From Aromatoleum toluclasticum ATCC 700605 (GTDB taxonomy: Bacteria; Pseudomonadota; Gammaproteobacteria; Burkholderiales; Rhodocyclaceae): a stretch of 64,000 nt of DNA. Shown here in pieces: positions 8,804 to 17,351 of this stretch. The stretch lies in the NCBI RefSeq assembly GCF_000378245.1, contig NZ_KB899506.1, forward strand, positions 79,527-143,526, given 5' to 3'. The notes beneath the pieces were generated by a model. It saw nothing but the letters and a program-made list of their open reading frames with translations. It was not told where the DNA came from and did no database searches. A program made the translations under genes and the position numbers. How positions within the stretch are numbered: position 1 is the first letter of the stretch; every line of letters starts with the position of its first letter.

Positions 8804-10495
8804 ATGGCACCTGCAAAGCTCCGCCCGATCCCGCCGGTTCCGGGCCCCGCGCCCGCCGGCGTACGCCCAGGCGAAGGCGCGCGCGGCGCCGACATCGCGG
8901 ACTGGCGCCCCGAGGACGAGACGTTCTGGGCGCGCGAAGGCAAGCGCGTCGCCAACCGCAACCTGTGGATCTCCATCCCCAGCCTGCTGTGCGGCTTCGC
9001 CGTGTGGCTGATGTGGGGAATCATCACGGTGCAGATGGCCAACGCGGGCTTCCCCTTCACGCCCGACCAGCTGTTCTCGATCGCGGCGATCTCGGGCCTG
9101 TCGGGTGCGACGCTGCGCATCCCGGCGTCCTTCTTCATCCGCATCTGCGGCGGACGCAACACGGTGTGGCTGACGACCGCGCTGCTGATGATCCCGGCGC
9201 TCGGCACCGGCATCGCGCTGCAGGACAAGAACACGCCGCTGTGGGTGTTCCAGCTGATGGCGCTGCTCTCGGGCATCGGCGGCGGCAACTTCGCCTGTTC
9301 GATGGCCAACATCAGCACCTTCTTCCCGAAGCGCCTGCAGGGCACGGCCCTCGGTTTGAATGCCGGCCTCGGCAACTTCGGCGTCACGACCTCGCAGATC
9401 CTGATCCCGGCAGTCATGACGATCGGCCTGTTCGGCGCGATCGGCGGCGACGCGATTCCGCTGGCGAAGGACTCGGCCACGCTGATCGGCAAGATCGCCG
9501 CCGGCACGCCGACCTTCGTGCAGAACGCGGGCTTCGTGTGGCTGCTGCTGCTCGTGCCGCTCGCGGTCGTCGGCTGGTTCGGGCTCAATAACCTGAAGAC
9601 CGTGTCGCCCAACATCGGCTCGAACGGCGCGGCGATGGGACGCATCCTGCTGATGTACGGCATCGCCCTCCTGGTGTCCGGCGCGGGCCTCTACCTCTAC
9701 CTCCCGAGCGGCTCCGGACTGCTCGCCGGCAATGGCATGTGGATCGTGCTGCCGCTGGTGATCTTCGGCACGCTGTTCGCGCTGAAGATGGTCGCCACCG
9801 GCGAGATGAAGGCGAACCTGGACAAGCAGTTCGGGATCTTCCGCAACAAGCACACGTGGTCGATGACGGCGCTCTATGTCGTGACCTTCGGCTCCTTCAT
9901 CGGCTTCTCGATGGCGCTGCCGCTGTCGATCACCGTGATCTTCGGCAACACGCACGTGTTCGACCCGGCGACCAGCGCGTGGGTGCATGCGAAGAATCCG
10001 AATGCGCCCTCCGCGCTGATGTATGCGTGGATCGGCCCCTTCGTCGGCGCCCTTATCCGTCCCGTCGGCGGCTGGATCTCGGACAAGCTGGGCGGGTCGA
10101 TCGTCACCCAGGTGATCTCGGTGGTGCTCGTGGGTGTGTCCGCCGTGACCGGCTACGTGATGCATCTGGCCTACCAGTCGGCCACGCCCGAAAGCTACTT
10201 CCTCGCCTTCATGCTGCTCTTCATCGTGCTGTTCGCGGCGTCCGGCATCGGCAACGGCTCGACCTTCCGCACCGTGGGTTTCGTCTTCGACCAGGACCAG
10301 CGCGGGCCGGTGCTCGGCTGGACCTCCGCGGTCGCGGCGTACGGTTCCTTCATCGCGCCGGTCGTCATCGGCGGGCAGATCAAGGCCGGCACGCCCGAGA
10401 ACGCGATGTACGGCTTCGCGGTGTTCTACGCCGCGTGTCTCGTCCTGAACTGGTGGTTCTACCTGCGCCGCAACGCCTACATCCGCAACCCCTGA
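8804..10495 (+). CDS. narK2: Nitrate/nitrite antiporter of the MFS, NarK2 type
   Basis: 563-residue MFS protein. A Pro-rich cytoplasmic N-terminus (about 45 residues, ending in DWRPEDETFWAREGKRVANR) precedes the first membrane helix. Nitrate-porter signatures are present (GIGGGNFACSMANISTFFPKR with GLNAGLGNFGVTTSQ, and the second-half GIGNGSTFRTVGFVF). NarK2-type proteins are regarded as nitrate/nitrite exchangers that import nitrate and expel the nitrite made by NarG. The start at 8804 has AGGAGGA upstream. It lies 68 bases before narG and is presumably co-transcribed with it. Confidence 0.9.
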   Translation: MAPAKLRPIPPVPGPAPAGVRPGEGARGADIADWRPEDETFWAREGKRVANRNLWISIPSLLCGFAVWLMWGIITVQMANAGFPFTPDQLFSIAAISGLSGATLRIPASFFIRICGGRNTVWLTTALLMIPALGTGIALQDKNTPLWVFQLMALLSGIGGGNFACSMANISTFFPKRLQGTALGLNAGLGNFGVTTSQILIPAVMTIGLFGAIGGDAIPLAKDSATLIGKIAAGTPTFVQNAGFVWLLLLVPLAVVGWFGLNNLKTVSPNIGSNGAAMGRILLMYGIALLVSGAGLYLYLPSGSGLLAGNGMWIVLPLVIFGTLFALKMVATGEMKANLDKQFGIFRNKHTWSMTALYVVTFGSFIGFSMALPLSITVIFGNTHVFDPATSAWVHAKNPNAPSALMYAWIGPFVGALIRPVGGWISDKLGGSIVTQVISVVLVGVSAVTGYVMHLAYQSATPESYFLAFMLLFIVLFAASGIGNGSTFRTVGFVFDQDQRGPVLGWTSAVAAYGSFIAPVVIGGQIKAGTPENAMYGFAVFYAACLVLNWWFYLRRNAYIRNP

Positions 10496-10563
10496 CCCGA
10501 TTTTCGAACACTCACGAACACAACAACGACCGAAACGCAAAGCAGGATTCACAGGAGCAAACA

Positions 10564-13500
10564 ATGAGTCATTTTCTCGACCGCCTGAAATTCTTCGACA
10601 AGGTGAAGGACACCTTCGCCGGCGGCCACGGCATCGTCACCAACGAGGACCGCGGCTGGGAAGACACCTACCGCAACCGCTGGCGCCACGACAAGGTCGT
10701 GCGTTCGACGCACGGCGTGAACTGCACGGGCGGCTGTTCGTGGAAGATCTTCGTCAAGAACGGACTGGTGTCGTTCGAGATGCAGCAGACCGACTACCCG
10801 CGCACCCGCGAGGATCTGCCGAACCATGAGCCGCGCGGCTGCCAGCGTGGCGCCTCATTCTCGTGGTACCTGTACTCTCCGCACCGCATCAAGCACCCGA
10901 TGATCCGCGGGCGCCTGCTCGAGGTCTATCGCGCCGAGCGCAAGAGCGGCAAGGATCCGGTCGAAGCGTGGGCGGCGATCCAGGCAGACAGCAAGAAGCG
11001 CGACCGGTACGTGAAGGTGCGCGGCCTGGGCGGCTTCGTGCGCACGAACTGGGACGAGGTCAACGAGATCATCGCCGCGGCGAACATCTACACGATCAAG
11101 AAATGGGGTCCGGACCGCATCTACGGCTTCTCGCCGATCCCGGCGATGTCGATGATCTCCTATGCGGCCGGCGCGCGTTACCTGTCGCTGATCGGTGCGG
11201 CCTGCGGCTCGTTCTACGACTGGTACTGCGACCTGCCCGCGGCGAGCCCGCAGACCTGGGGCGAGCAGACCGACGTGCCGGAAGCAGCCGACTGGTACAA
11301 CTCGACCTACCTCATCATCACCGGCGCGAACCTGCCGATGACGCGCACGCCGGACGCGCACTTCGCGACCGAAGTCCGCTACAAGGGCGCGAAGGTCGTG
11401 TCGATGGCGCCGGACTACGCTGAATACGTGAAGTTCGCCGACCTGTGGATGCCGGTCAAGCAAGGCACCGACGCCGCGGCCTTCCTCGCGATGGGCCACG
11501 TGGCGCTGAAGGAATACTTCATCGAGCGCCAGGAACCCTACTTCATCGAGTACGCGCAGAAGTACACCGACCTGCCGATGCAGGTGATCCTGCGCGCGCA
11601 CGACGGCGCCTTCGTGCCGGACCGCAACCTGCGCGCGTCGGACTTCGACGACCTGCTGGGCGAGACCAACAACCCCGACTGGAAGACGATCGTCTTCGAC
11701 GCGCGTACGAATAGCTACGTGGCGCCGAACGGCTCGGTGGGCTTCCGCTGGGGCGAGGAAGGCAAGTGGAACCTGCTGCCGAAGAACGCCGCGAACCAGG
11801 AAAACATCGACGCCGAGCTGTCGTGCATCGACAAGCGCGATGACATCGCGTCGGTCGGCTTTCCGCACTTCCAGCCGGGCGAGCCGGGCCTGCTGTACCG
11901 CAACGTGCCGGTCCGCAAGCTGACCCTCGCATCGGGCGAGACCGTGTATGTGACGTCCGTGTTCGACCTGCAGGTCGCGCAGTACGGCATCGACCGCGGC
12001 CTCGGCGGCAAGAACGTCGCGACGTCCTACGACGACGCGACTGTCGCCTACACCCCGGCCTGGGCCTCCAAGGTCACCGGCGTGAAGGCCGCCGACATCG
12101 AGCGCACCGGTCGCGAGTTCGCGCAGAACGCGGCCAAGACGCGCGGCAAGTCCATGATCATCATGGGCGCGGCGATCAACCACTGGTACCACAACGACAT
12201 GCAGTACCGGTCGATCATGAACCTGCTGCACATGTGCGGCTGCGTCGGCCAGAGCGGCGGCGGCTGGGCGCACTACGTGGGCCAGGAAAAACTGCGGCCG
12301 CAGGCGGGCTGGGCACCGATCGCGTTCGCGACCGACTGGCAGCGTCCGCCGCGCCACCAGAACTCGACGTCGTACTGGTACTTCCACACCGACCAGTGGC
12401 GCTACGAGACCATCGACGCCGACGAGCTGCTGCAGCCGGCCGCGAAGGGCAAGTACAAGGGCTACAAGCTCGCCGACTACAACGTCGCCGCGACCCGCAT
12501 GGGCTGGCTGCCGTCCATGCCGCACTTCAACCGCAACCCGCTCGACCTCGTCGCCGAAGCCGAGAAGGCCGGGGCGACCGATGAGGCCGGCGTCGCGAAG
12601 TACATCGTCGACGAACTCAAGTCGGGCAAGCTCGACGTCGCCTTCGCCGACCCGGACGCGGAAGAGAACTGGCCGCGCAACCTCTTCGTGTGGCGCGCCA
12701 ACCTGATCGGCTCGTCCGCGAAGGGTCACGAGTACTTCCTCAAGCACTTGCTTGGCGCGCAGAACGGCGTGCTGCAGGAAGGCGGCGACGGCAAGGGCAC
12801 GAAGGAAGTGAAGTGGCGCGAGGAAGCGCCCGTCGGCAAGCTCGACCTGATGGTGGACATCAACTTCCGCCTCAACTCGACCGGCGCCTACTCCGACATC
12901 ATCCTGCCGACGGCGACGTGGTACGAGAAGAACGACCTCAACACCACCGACATGCACCCCTTCATCCACCCGCTGTCCGAAGCCGTGACGCCGGGCTGGG
13001 AGTCGAAGTCGGACTGGCAGATCTTCCGCACGATCGCGAAGAAGTTCTCCGATCTGGCCGAGAAGCACCTCGGCGTCGCGAAGGACATCGTCGCGCTGCC
13101 GATGCAGCACGACTCGCCGTTCGAGCTCGCGCAACCGCTCGGCCAAGTGCGCGACTGGAAGAAGGGCGAATGCGAGCCGGTTCCGGGCAAGACGATGCCG
13201 CTGCTGAAGCTCGTCGAGCGCAACTTCGCCGACACGTACAAGAAGTACATCGCGCTTGGACCTCTGATGACCAAGCTCGGCAACAACGTGAAGGGTCTCG
13301 ACTGGAACACGGACGCCGAGTACGAAGAGCTCAAGAAGTGCAACTACACGGTGCAGATCCCGGGTGTTTCCTTCGGCATGCCGTCGCTGGAAGAGGACAT
13401 CTCGGTGTGCGACGCGGTGATGCGCATGGCGCCCGAGACCAACGGCGAGGTCGCGCACAAGTCGTGGTCGGCCCTGTCGAAGAAGACCGGCATCGACCAC

Positions 13501-14319
13501 CACCACCTGTACGCCGGCCGTCACGAGGACAAGATCACCTTCCGCGACATCCAGGCCCAGCCGAGGAAGATCATCACCGCGCCGACCTGGTCCGGGATCG
13601 AGTCGGAGACCGTGAGCTACACCGCGGGCTACACCAACATCCACGAGCACATCCCGTTCCGCACGCTCACCGGCCGGGCGCACTTCTACCAGGATCACGA
13701 GTGGTTCCTCGACTTCGGCGAAGGCTTCTGCGCCTATCGTCCGCCGATCGACATGAAGGCCCAGAAGGTGATCCCCGACTCCGTGCGCAAGAAGCCGCAC
13801 CTGACGCTGTCGTGGATCACGCCGCACTCCAAGTGGGGCATCCACTCCAGCTACCAGGACAACCTGCGCATGCTGTCGCTGTTCCGCGGCGGCCCCTACG
13901 TGTGGGTCTCGGAGGACGACGCGAAGGAGATCGGCCTGCGCGACAACGACTGGGTCGAGGCGATCAACGCCAACGGCGCGACGATGGCCCGTGCGGTGGT
14001 TTCGCAGCGGGTGCCGCGCGGCATGGCGCTGATGTACCACGCCCAGGAGAAGACGGTGAACGTCCCCGGCTCGCCCTCCACGGGCAAGCGCGGCGGCATC
14101 CTGAACTCCGTGACGCGCGTGATCGTGAAGCCGACGAACATGGTCGGTGGCTACGCCCAGCTCGCGTACAGCTTCAACTACTACGGCACTGTCGGTTGCC
14201 AGCGTGACGAGATGGTGGTGCTGCACAAGGTCGCGGACCAGGACATCGACTGGCTGGAGCGGCCTCTGACGCCGGAGCGCGAACAGCAACTCAATCCGGT
14301 CGGCGTCGGGCCCCGATAA
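10564..14319 (+). CDS. narG: Respiratory nitrate reductase, alpha subunit
   Basis: 1251-residue catalytic subunit that reduces nitrate to nitrite at a Mo-bis-MGD centre on the cytoplasmic side of the inner membrane. It shows the N-terminal FS0 cluster site (His in STHGVNCTGGCSWK plus the later Cys in RGCQRGAS). The motif YCDLPAASPQTWGEQTD places the probable Mo ligand at Asp223, as in known NarG. Near the C-terminus, molybdopterin-dinucleotide-binding stretches such as TGRAHFYQDHEW are intact. Length is normal for NarG. The start at 10564 has CAGGAG upstream and MSHFLDRLKFF is the usual NarG N-terminus. It is followed by narH, narJ and narI. Confidence 0.97.
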   Translation: MSHFLDRLKFFDKVKDTFAGGHGIVTNEDRGWEDTYRNRWRHDKVVRSTHGVNCTGGCSWKIFVKNGLVSFEMQQTDYPRTREDLPNHEPRGCQRGASFSWYLYSPHRIKHPMIRGRLLEVYRAERKSGKDPVEAWAAIQADSKKRDRYVKVRGLGGFVRTNWDEVNEIIAAANIYTIKKWGPDRIYGFSPIPAMSMISYAAGARYLSLIGAACGSFYDWYCDLPAASPQTWGEQTDVPEAADWYNSTYLIITGANLPMTRTPDAHFATEVRYKGAKVVSMAPDYAEYVKFADLWMPVKQGTDAAAFLAMGHVALKEYFIERQEPYFIEYAQKYTDLPMQVILRAHDGAFVPDRNLRASDFDDLLGETNNPDWKTIVFDARTNSYVAPNGSVGFRWGEEGKWNLLPKNAANQENIDAELSCIDKRDDIASVGFPHFQPGEPGLLYRNVPVRKLTLASGETVYVTSVFDLQVAQYGIDRGLGGKNVATSYDDATVAYTPAWASKVTGVKAADIERTGREFAQNAAKTRGKSMIIMGAAINHWYHNDMQYRSIMNLLHMCGCVGQSGGGWAHYVGQEKLRPQAGWAPIAFATDWQRPPRHQNSTSYWYFHTDQWRYETIDADELLQPAAKGKYKGYKLADYNVAATRMGWLPSMPHFNRNPLDLVAEAEKAGATDEAGVAKYIVDELKSGKLDVAFADPDAEENWPRNLFVWRANLIGSSAKGHEYFLKHLLGAQNGVLQEGGDGKGTKEVKWREEAPVGKLDLMVDINFRLNSTGAYSDIILPTATWYEKNDLNTTDMHPFIHPLSEAVTPGWESKSDWQIFRTIAKKFSDLAEKHLGVAKDIVALPMQHDSPFELAQPLGQVRDWKKGECEPVPGKTMPLLKLVERNFADTYKKYIALGPLMTKLGNNVKGLDWNTDAEYEELKKCNYTVQIPGVSFGMPSLEEDISVCDAVMRMAPETNGEVAHKSWSALSKKTGIDHHHLYAGRHEDKITFRDIQAQPRKIITAPTWSGIESETVSYTAGYTNIHEHIPFRTLTGRAHFYQDHEWFLDFGEGFCAYRPPIDMKAQKVIPDSVRKKPHLTLSWITPHSKWGIHSSYQDNLRMLSLFRGGPYVWVSEDDAKEIGLRDNDWVEAINANGATMARAVVSQRVPRGMALMYHAQEKTVNVPGSPSTGKRGGILNSVTRVIVKPTNMVGGYAQLAYSFNYYGTVGCQRDEMVVLHKVADQDIDWLERPLTPEREQQLNPVGVGPR

Positions 14320-14359
14320 GCACACGAAAGGGTACTTCCGCGCGCGGGTAGCTGCGGCA

Positions 14360-14394
14360 GGGCGAGGGTGAAACTGACCCCGAGCCCCTCGCCC
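14360..14394 (+). repeat. Hairpin in the narG-narH intergenic spacer
   Basis: GGGCGAGG (14360-14367) and CCTCGCCC (14387-14394) form an eight-base-pair stem with a 19-base loop in the 123-base gap between narG and narH. There is no T-tract, so it is not a classical terminator. It may stabilise or trim the mRNA, or be a small intergenic repeat. Confidence 0.4.
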
Positions 14395-14442
14395 GGCCCG
14401 CTCCCGCGCGGCGGGGTACCGAACAGGACACAGGAGAATCAA

Positions 14443-15993
14443 ATGAAGATTCGCGCGCAATTCGCGATGGTTTTCAACCTCGACAAGTGCATCGGTTGCC
14501 ACACCTGCTCGGTGACCTGCAAGAACGTCTGGTCGAACCGCAAGGGCATCGAGTACGCCTGGTTCAACAACGTCGAGTCCAAGCCCGGCGTCGGTTATCC
14601 GAAGAACTGGGAAAACCAGGAGAAGTGGAAAGGCGGCTGGGAGAAGGTCAACGGCAAGCTCGAGCTCAAGGCCGGCGGCAAGCTGAAGAAGATCGTGCAG
14701 ATCTTCGCCAACCCCAACATGCCCGAGATCGACGACTACTACGAGCCCTTCACCTACGACTACGCGCGCCTGCACAACGCGCCGCTGTCGGAAGCCGCGC
14801 CGACCGCGCGCCCGGTGTCGCAGATCACCGGCGAGAAGATGGACAAGATCACGTGGGGCCCGAACTGGGAGGACGACCTCGCCGGCGAATTCGCCGCGCG
14901 CGCCCAGGACCCCAACTTCGCGAACATGCAGAAGGAGATGTACAAGCAGTTCGAGAACACCTTCCACCTGTACCTGCCGCGCATCTGCAACCACTGCATC
15001 AACCCCGCCTGCGTCGCCTCCTGCCCCTCGGGCGCGATGTACAAGCGCGAGGAAGACGGCATCGTGCTCGCCGACCAGGACCGCTGCCGCGGCTGGCGCA
15101 TGTGCATCTCCGGCTGCCCGTACAAGAAGGTGTTCTTCAACTGGGAATCGTCGAAGGCCGAGAAGTGCATCGGCTGCTACCCGCGCGTCGAATCCGGCCT
15201 GCCGACCGTCTGTTCCGAATCCTGCGTCGGCCGCATCCGCTACAACGGCATCATCCTCTATGACGCCGACAAGCTGCTGGACGCTGCCTCGACCGACAAC
15301 GAGCAGGACCTGTACAAGGCCCACCTCGACCTCTTCGTCGATCCGTACGACCCCGCGATCATCGCCCAGGCGCTGAAGGACGGCGTGCCGCAGAGCTGGA
15401 TCGACGCCGCGCAGAAGTCGCCCATCTACAAGATGGCCGTCGAGTGGAAGATCGCCTTCCCGCTGCACCCCGAGTTCCGCACGCTGCCAATGATCTGGTA
15501 CGTGCCGCCGCTCTCGCCGGTGCAGTCGCAGATCGACCAGAAGAAGCTGCCGACCGAGTCCGACGGCGTCATCCCGAAGGCCGAGGCGATGCGCCTGCCG
15601 GTGCAGTACCTCGCGAACCTGCTCACCGCGGGCAAGACCGAGTACATCCAGAGCGCGCTCAACCGCCTGCTCGCGATGCGCTCCTACATGCGCTCGATCA
15701 ACGTCGATGGCGAACCGGATCTCGGCCCGCTCAACCGCGCCGGCATCACCGAGCAGAACGCGAAGGACATGTACCGCTACCTCGCGATCGCCAACTACGA
15801 GGACCGCTTCGTCGTGCCGACCGCGCACGAGGAGATCCGGCTGGACGACTACCACGGCTTCCAGGGCCAGAACGGCTTCACCTTCGGCGCCGACAACTCC
15901 AAGGGCTACGGCACCTTCGCCCTCTTCCCCGAGCGCCGCACCGAGTCGGCCGAACCACGCGAACCGGCGCCCCTCGCCGGCGAGCGCGACTGA
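14443..15993 (+). CDS. narH: Respiratory nitrate reductase, beta subunit
   Basis: 516-residue iron-sulfur subunit that carries electrons from NarI haems to NarG. Cys groups for four clusters are visible: DKCIGCHTCSVTCKNVW near residue 16, CNHCINPACVASCPSG near 184, CRGWRMCISGCPYKK where Trp replaces one Cys (the usual 3Fe-4S site), and EKCIGCYPRVESG with CSESCVGR. The start at 14443 is chosen because MKIRAQFAMVFNLDKC is the conserved NarH N-terminus with CAGGAG before it; an upstream start would add 25 atypical residues. Eleven bases separate it from narJ. Confidence 0.97.
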   Translation: MKIRAQFAMVFNLDKCIGCHTCSVTCKNVWSNRKGIEYAWFNNVESKPGVGYPKNWENQEKWKGGWEKVNGKLELKAGGKLKKIVQIFANPNMPEIDDYYEPFTYDYARLHNAPLSEAAPTARPVSQITGEKMDKITWGPNWEDDLAGEFAARAQDPNFANMQKEMYKQFENTFHLYLPRICNHCINPACVASCPSGAMYKREEDGIVLADQDRCRGWRMCISGCPYKKVFFNWESSKAEKCIGCYPRVESGLPTVCSESCVGRIRYNGIILYDADKLLDAASTDNEQDLYKAHLDLFVDPYDPAIIAQALKDGVPQSWIDAAQKSPIYKMAVEWKIAFPLHPEFRTLPMIWYVPPLSPVQSQIDQKKLPTESDGVIPKAEAMRLPVQYLANLLTAGKTEYIQSALNRLLAMRSYMRSINVDGEPDLGPLNRAGITEQNAKDMYRYLAIANYEDRFVVPTAHEEIRLDDYHGFQGQNGFTFGADNSKGYGTFALFPERRTESAEPREPAPLAGERD

Positions 15994-16004
15994 AGGAGAT
16001 AAAC

Positions 16005-16547
16005 ATGAAAATCTTCCGACTGCTGGCCGCCCTGCTCGACTACCCGAGCAACGAGTTCCTCGTCGAACTAAGCGAACTTGCCGGTAAGGACGCCTACGCC
16101 TTCGTCGAGTCGCTCGATGAAGAAAGCGCCCTCAGCGCCGAAGAGTACCGCTGCGTCGCCGACTTCATCACGACGCTGCTCGCCTCCGATCCGCTCGAAC
16201 TGCAAGGCGCCTACGTGCAGTGCTTCGATCTCACGGCCGAGCACAGCCTGCACCTGACGCACCACATCTTCGGCGAAGAGAAGACGCGCGGCCCTGCGTT
16301 GATCGACCTCGGCGAGTTCTATCGCGGCTATGGCCTGCAGGCCGACGAGAAGGAACTGCCGGACTACCTGCCGGTGATGCTGGAATTCTGCTCGACGCTG
16401 AGCATCGGCGAGGCATGGGTGTTCCTGGGCGACGTCGCCAAGGTGCTCAAGGTGCTCGCCGACAACCTGGAAAAGTCCGCCAGCCCCTACGCGTCGCTGG
16501 TCCGGATCGTGGAAAAACAGGGCAGCCTGACGCGCCTGGCTGCCTGA
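16005..16547 (+). CDS. narJ: Nitrate reductase molybdenum cofactor assembly chaperone
   Basis: 180-residue cytoplasmic chaperone that binds NarG while the Mo cofactor and FS0 cluster are inserted, before NarGH docks on NarI; it is not part of the final enzyme. Family features are the N-terminal LLAALLDYPS, the YVQCFDLTAEHSLHL segment and ELPDYLPVMLEF. It is shorter than the E. coli protein because it lacks the C-terminal tail. AAGGAG precedes the ATG. Nine bases separate it from narI, and the order G-H-J-I is canonical. Confidence 0.95.
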   Translation: MKIFRLLAALLDYPSNEFLVELSELAGKDAYAFVESLDEESALSAEEYRCVADFITTLLASDPLELQGAYVQCFDLTAEHSLHLTHHIFGEEKTRGPALIDLGEFYRGYGLQADEKELPDYLPVMLEFCSTLSIGEAWVFLGDVAKVLKVLADNLEKSASPYASLVRIVEKQGSLTRLAA

Positions 16548-16556
16548 GGAGACGAC

Positions 16557-17264
16557 ATGAACGCACTCAACTTCTTCTTCGGGATCTATCCCTACATCGC
16601 GCTGTCGGTGTTCGTGATCGGCAGCTGGATCCGCTACGACAACCAGCAGTACACGTGGAAGACGGACTCTTCGCAGCTGTTGTCGAAGAGCAACATGTGG
16701 ATCGCAAGCAACCTGTTCCACGTCGGCATCCTGTCGATCTTCGCGGGCCACTTCGCCGGCCTCGTGCTGCCGCACGCGCTGTGGGTCGGCCTGGGCGTCT
16801 CCGATCTGCAGCACCAGTGGATCGCCATCGTGGCCGGCAGCGTGTTCGGCTCCATGTGCCTGATCGGCGGCGCGATCCTGTGGCTGCGCCGCATGTTCAA
16901 CCCGCGCGTTCGCGCCGCGGGCCGCCGCATGGATGCCTTCATCCTGGGCTGGCTGCTGCTAACGCTCGTCGCCGGCCTGTCGACGCTGCCGGTTTCGATC
17001 GGTCACGCGAACCACGGCGATCCGGGCGTGATGCTGGCGCTGTCGGGCTGGGTGCAGAGCGTGCTCACCTTCCAGGCGAAGCCCGAGCTGCTCGCCGCCG
17101 TGGAGCCGGTGTTCCGCTTCCACATGGTGCTGGGGATGACGGTGTTCCTGCTGTTTCCCTTCACTCGTCTCGTGCACATTCTCACTGCGCCGCTGAGCTA
17201 CGTCGGCCGTGCCTACCAGATCGTGCGTTCGAAGCGCCGCCTGAAGGCAACCGCATCGGCCTGA
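16557..17264 (+). CDS. narI: Respiratory nitrate reductase, gamma subunit (cytochrome b)
   Basis: 235-residue membrane anchor with five helices that oxidises quinol and passes electrons through two b haems to NarH. The four haem ligands of known NarI have counterparts at H55 and H65 (LFHVGILSIFAGH) and H189 and H207 (FRFHMVLGMTVF and RLVHI). Length matches the family. It is the last structural gene of the cluster and is followed by a GC-rich hairpin before narX. Confidence 0.96.
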   Translation: MNALNFFFGIYPYIALSVFVIGSWIRYDNQQYTWKTDSSQLLSKSNMWIASNLFHVGILSIFAGHFAGLVLPHALWVGLGVSDLQHQWIAIVAGSVFGSMCLIGGAILWLRRMFNPRVRAAGRRMDAFILGWLLLTLVAGLSTLPVSIGHANHGDPGVMLALSGWVQSVLTFQAKPELLAAVEPVFRFHMVLGMTVFLLFPFTRLVHILTAPLSYVGRAYQIVRSKRRLKATASA

Positions 17265-17270
17265 GGCCAT

Positions 17271-17294
17271 GCCGGGGGTGGAAGCGCCCCCGGC
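17271..17294 (+). terminator. GC-rich hairpin after narI
   Basis: GCCGGGGG (17271-17278) pairs exactly with CCCCCGGC (17287-17294) around an eight-base loop, seven bases after the narI stop. No run of T follows, so termination may be partial or factor-dependent; it could reduce narXL expression relative to narGHJI. Confidence 0.5.
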
Positions 17295-17351
17295 TTGCAG
17301 GGTGGCGGCAGGCGACGTAGTCTGCATGCCACCCCGCTTCATCGAGCATTC

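Noticed and set aside
10855..15855. A 1,666-codon open frame on the minus strand across narG and narH
   Set aside because: It is the antisense shadow of very GC-rich codons; its translation is an Arg/Val/His-rich low-complexity string, and narG and narH are unmistakable on the other strand.
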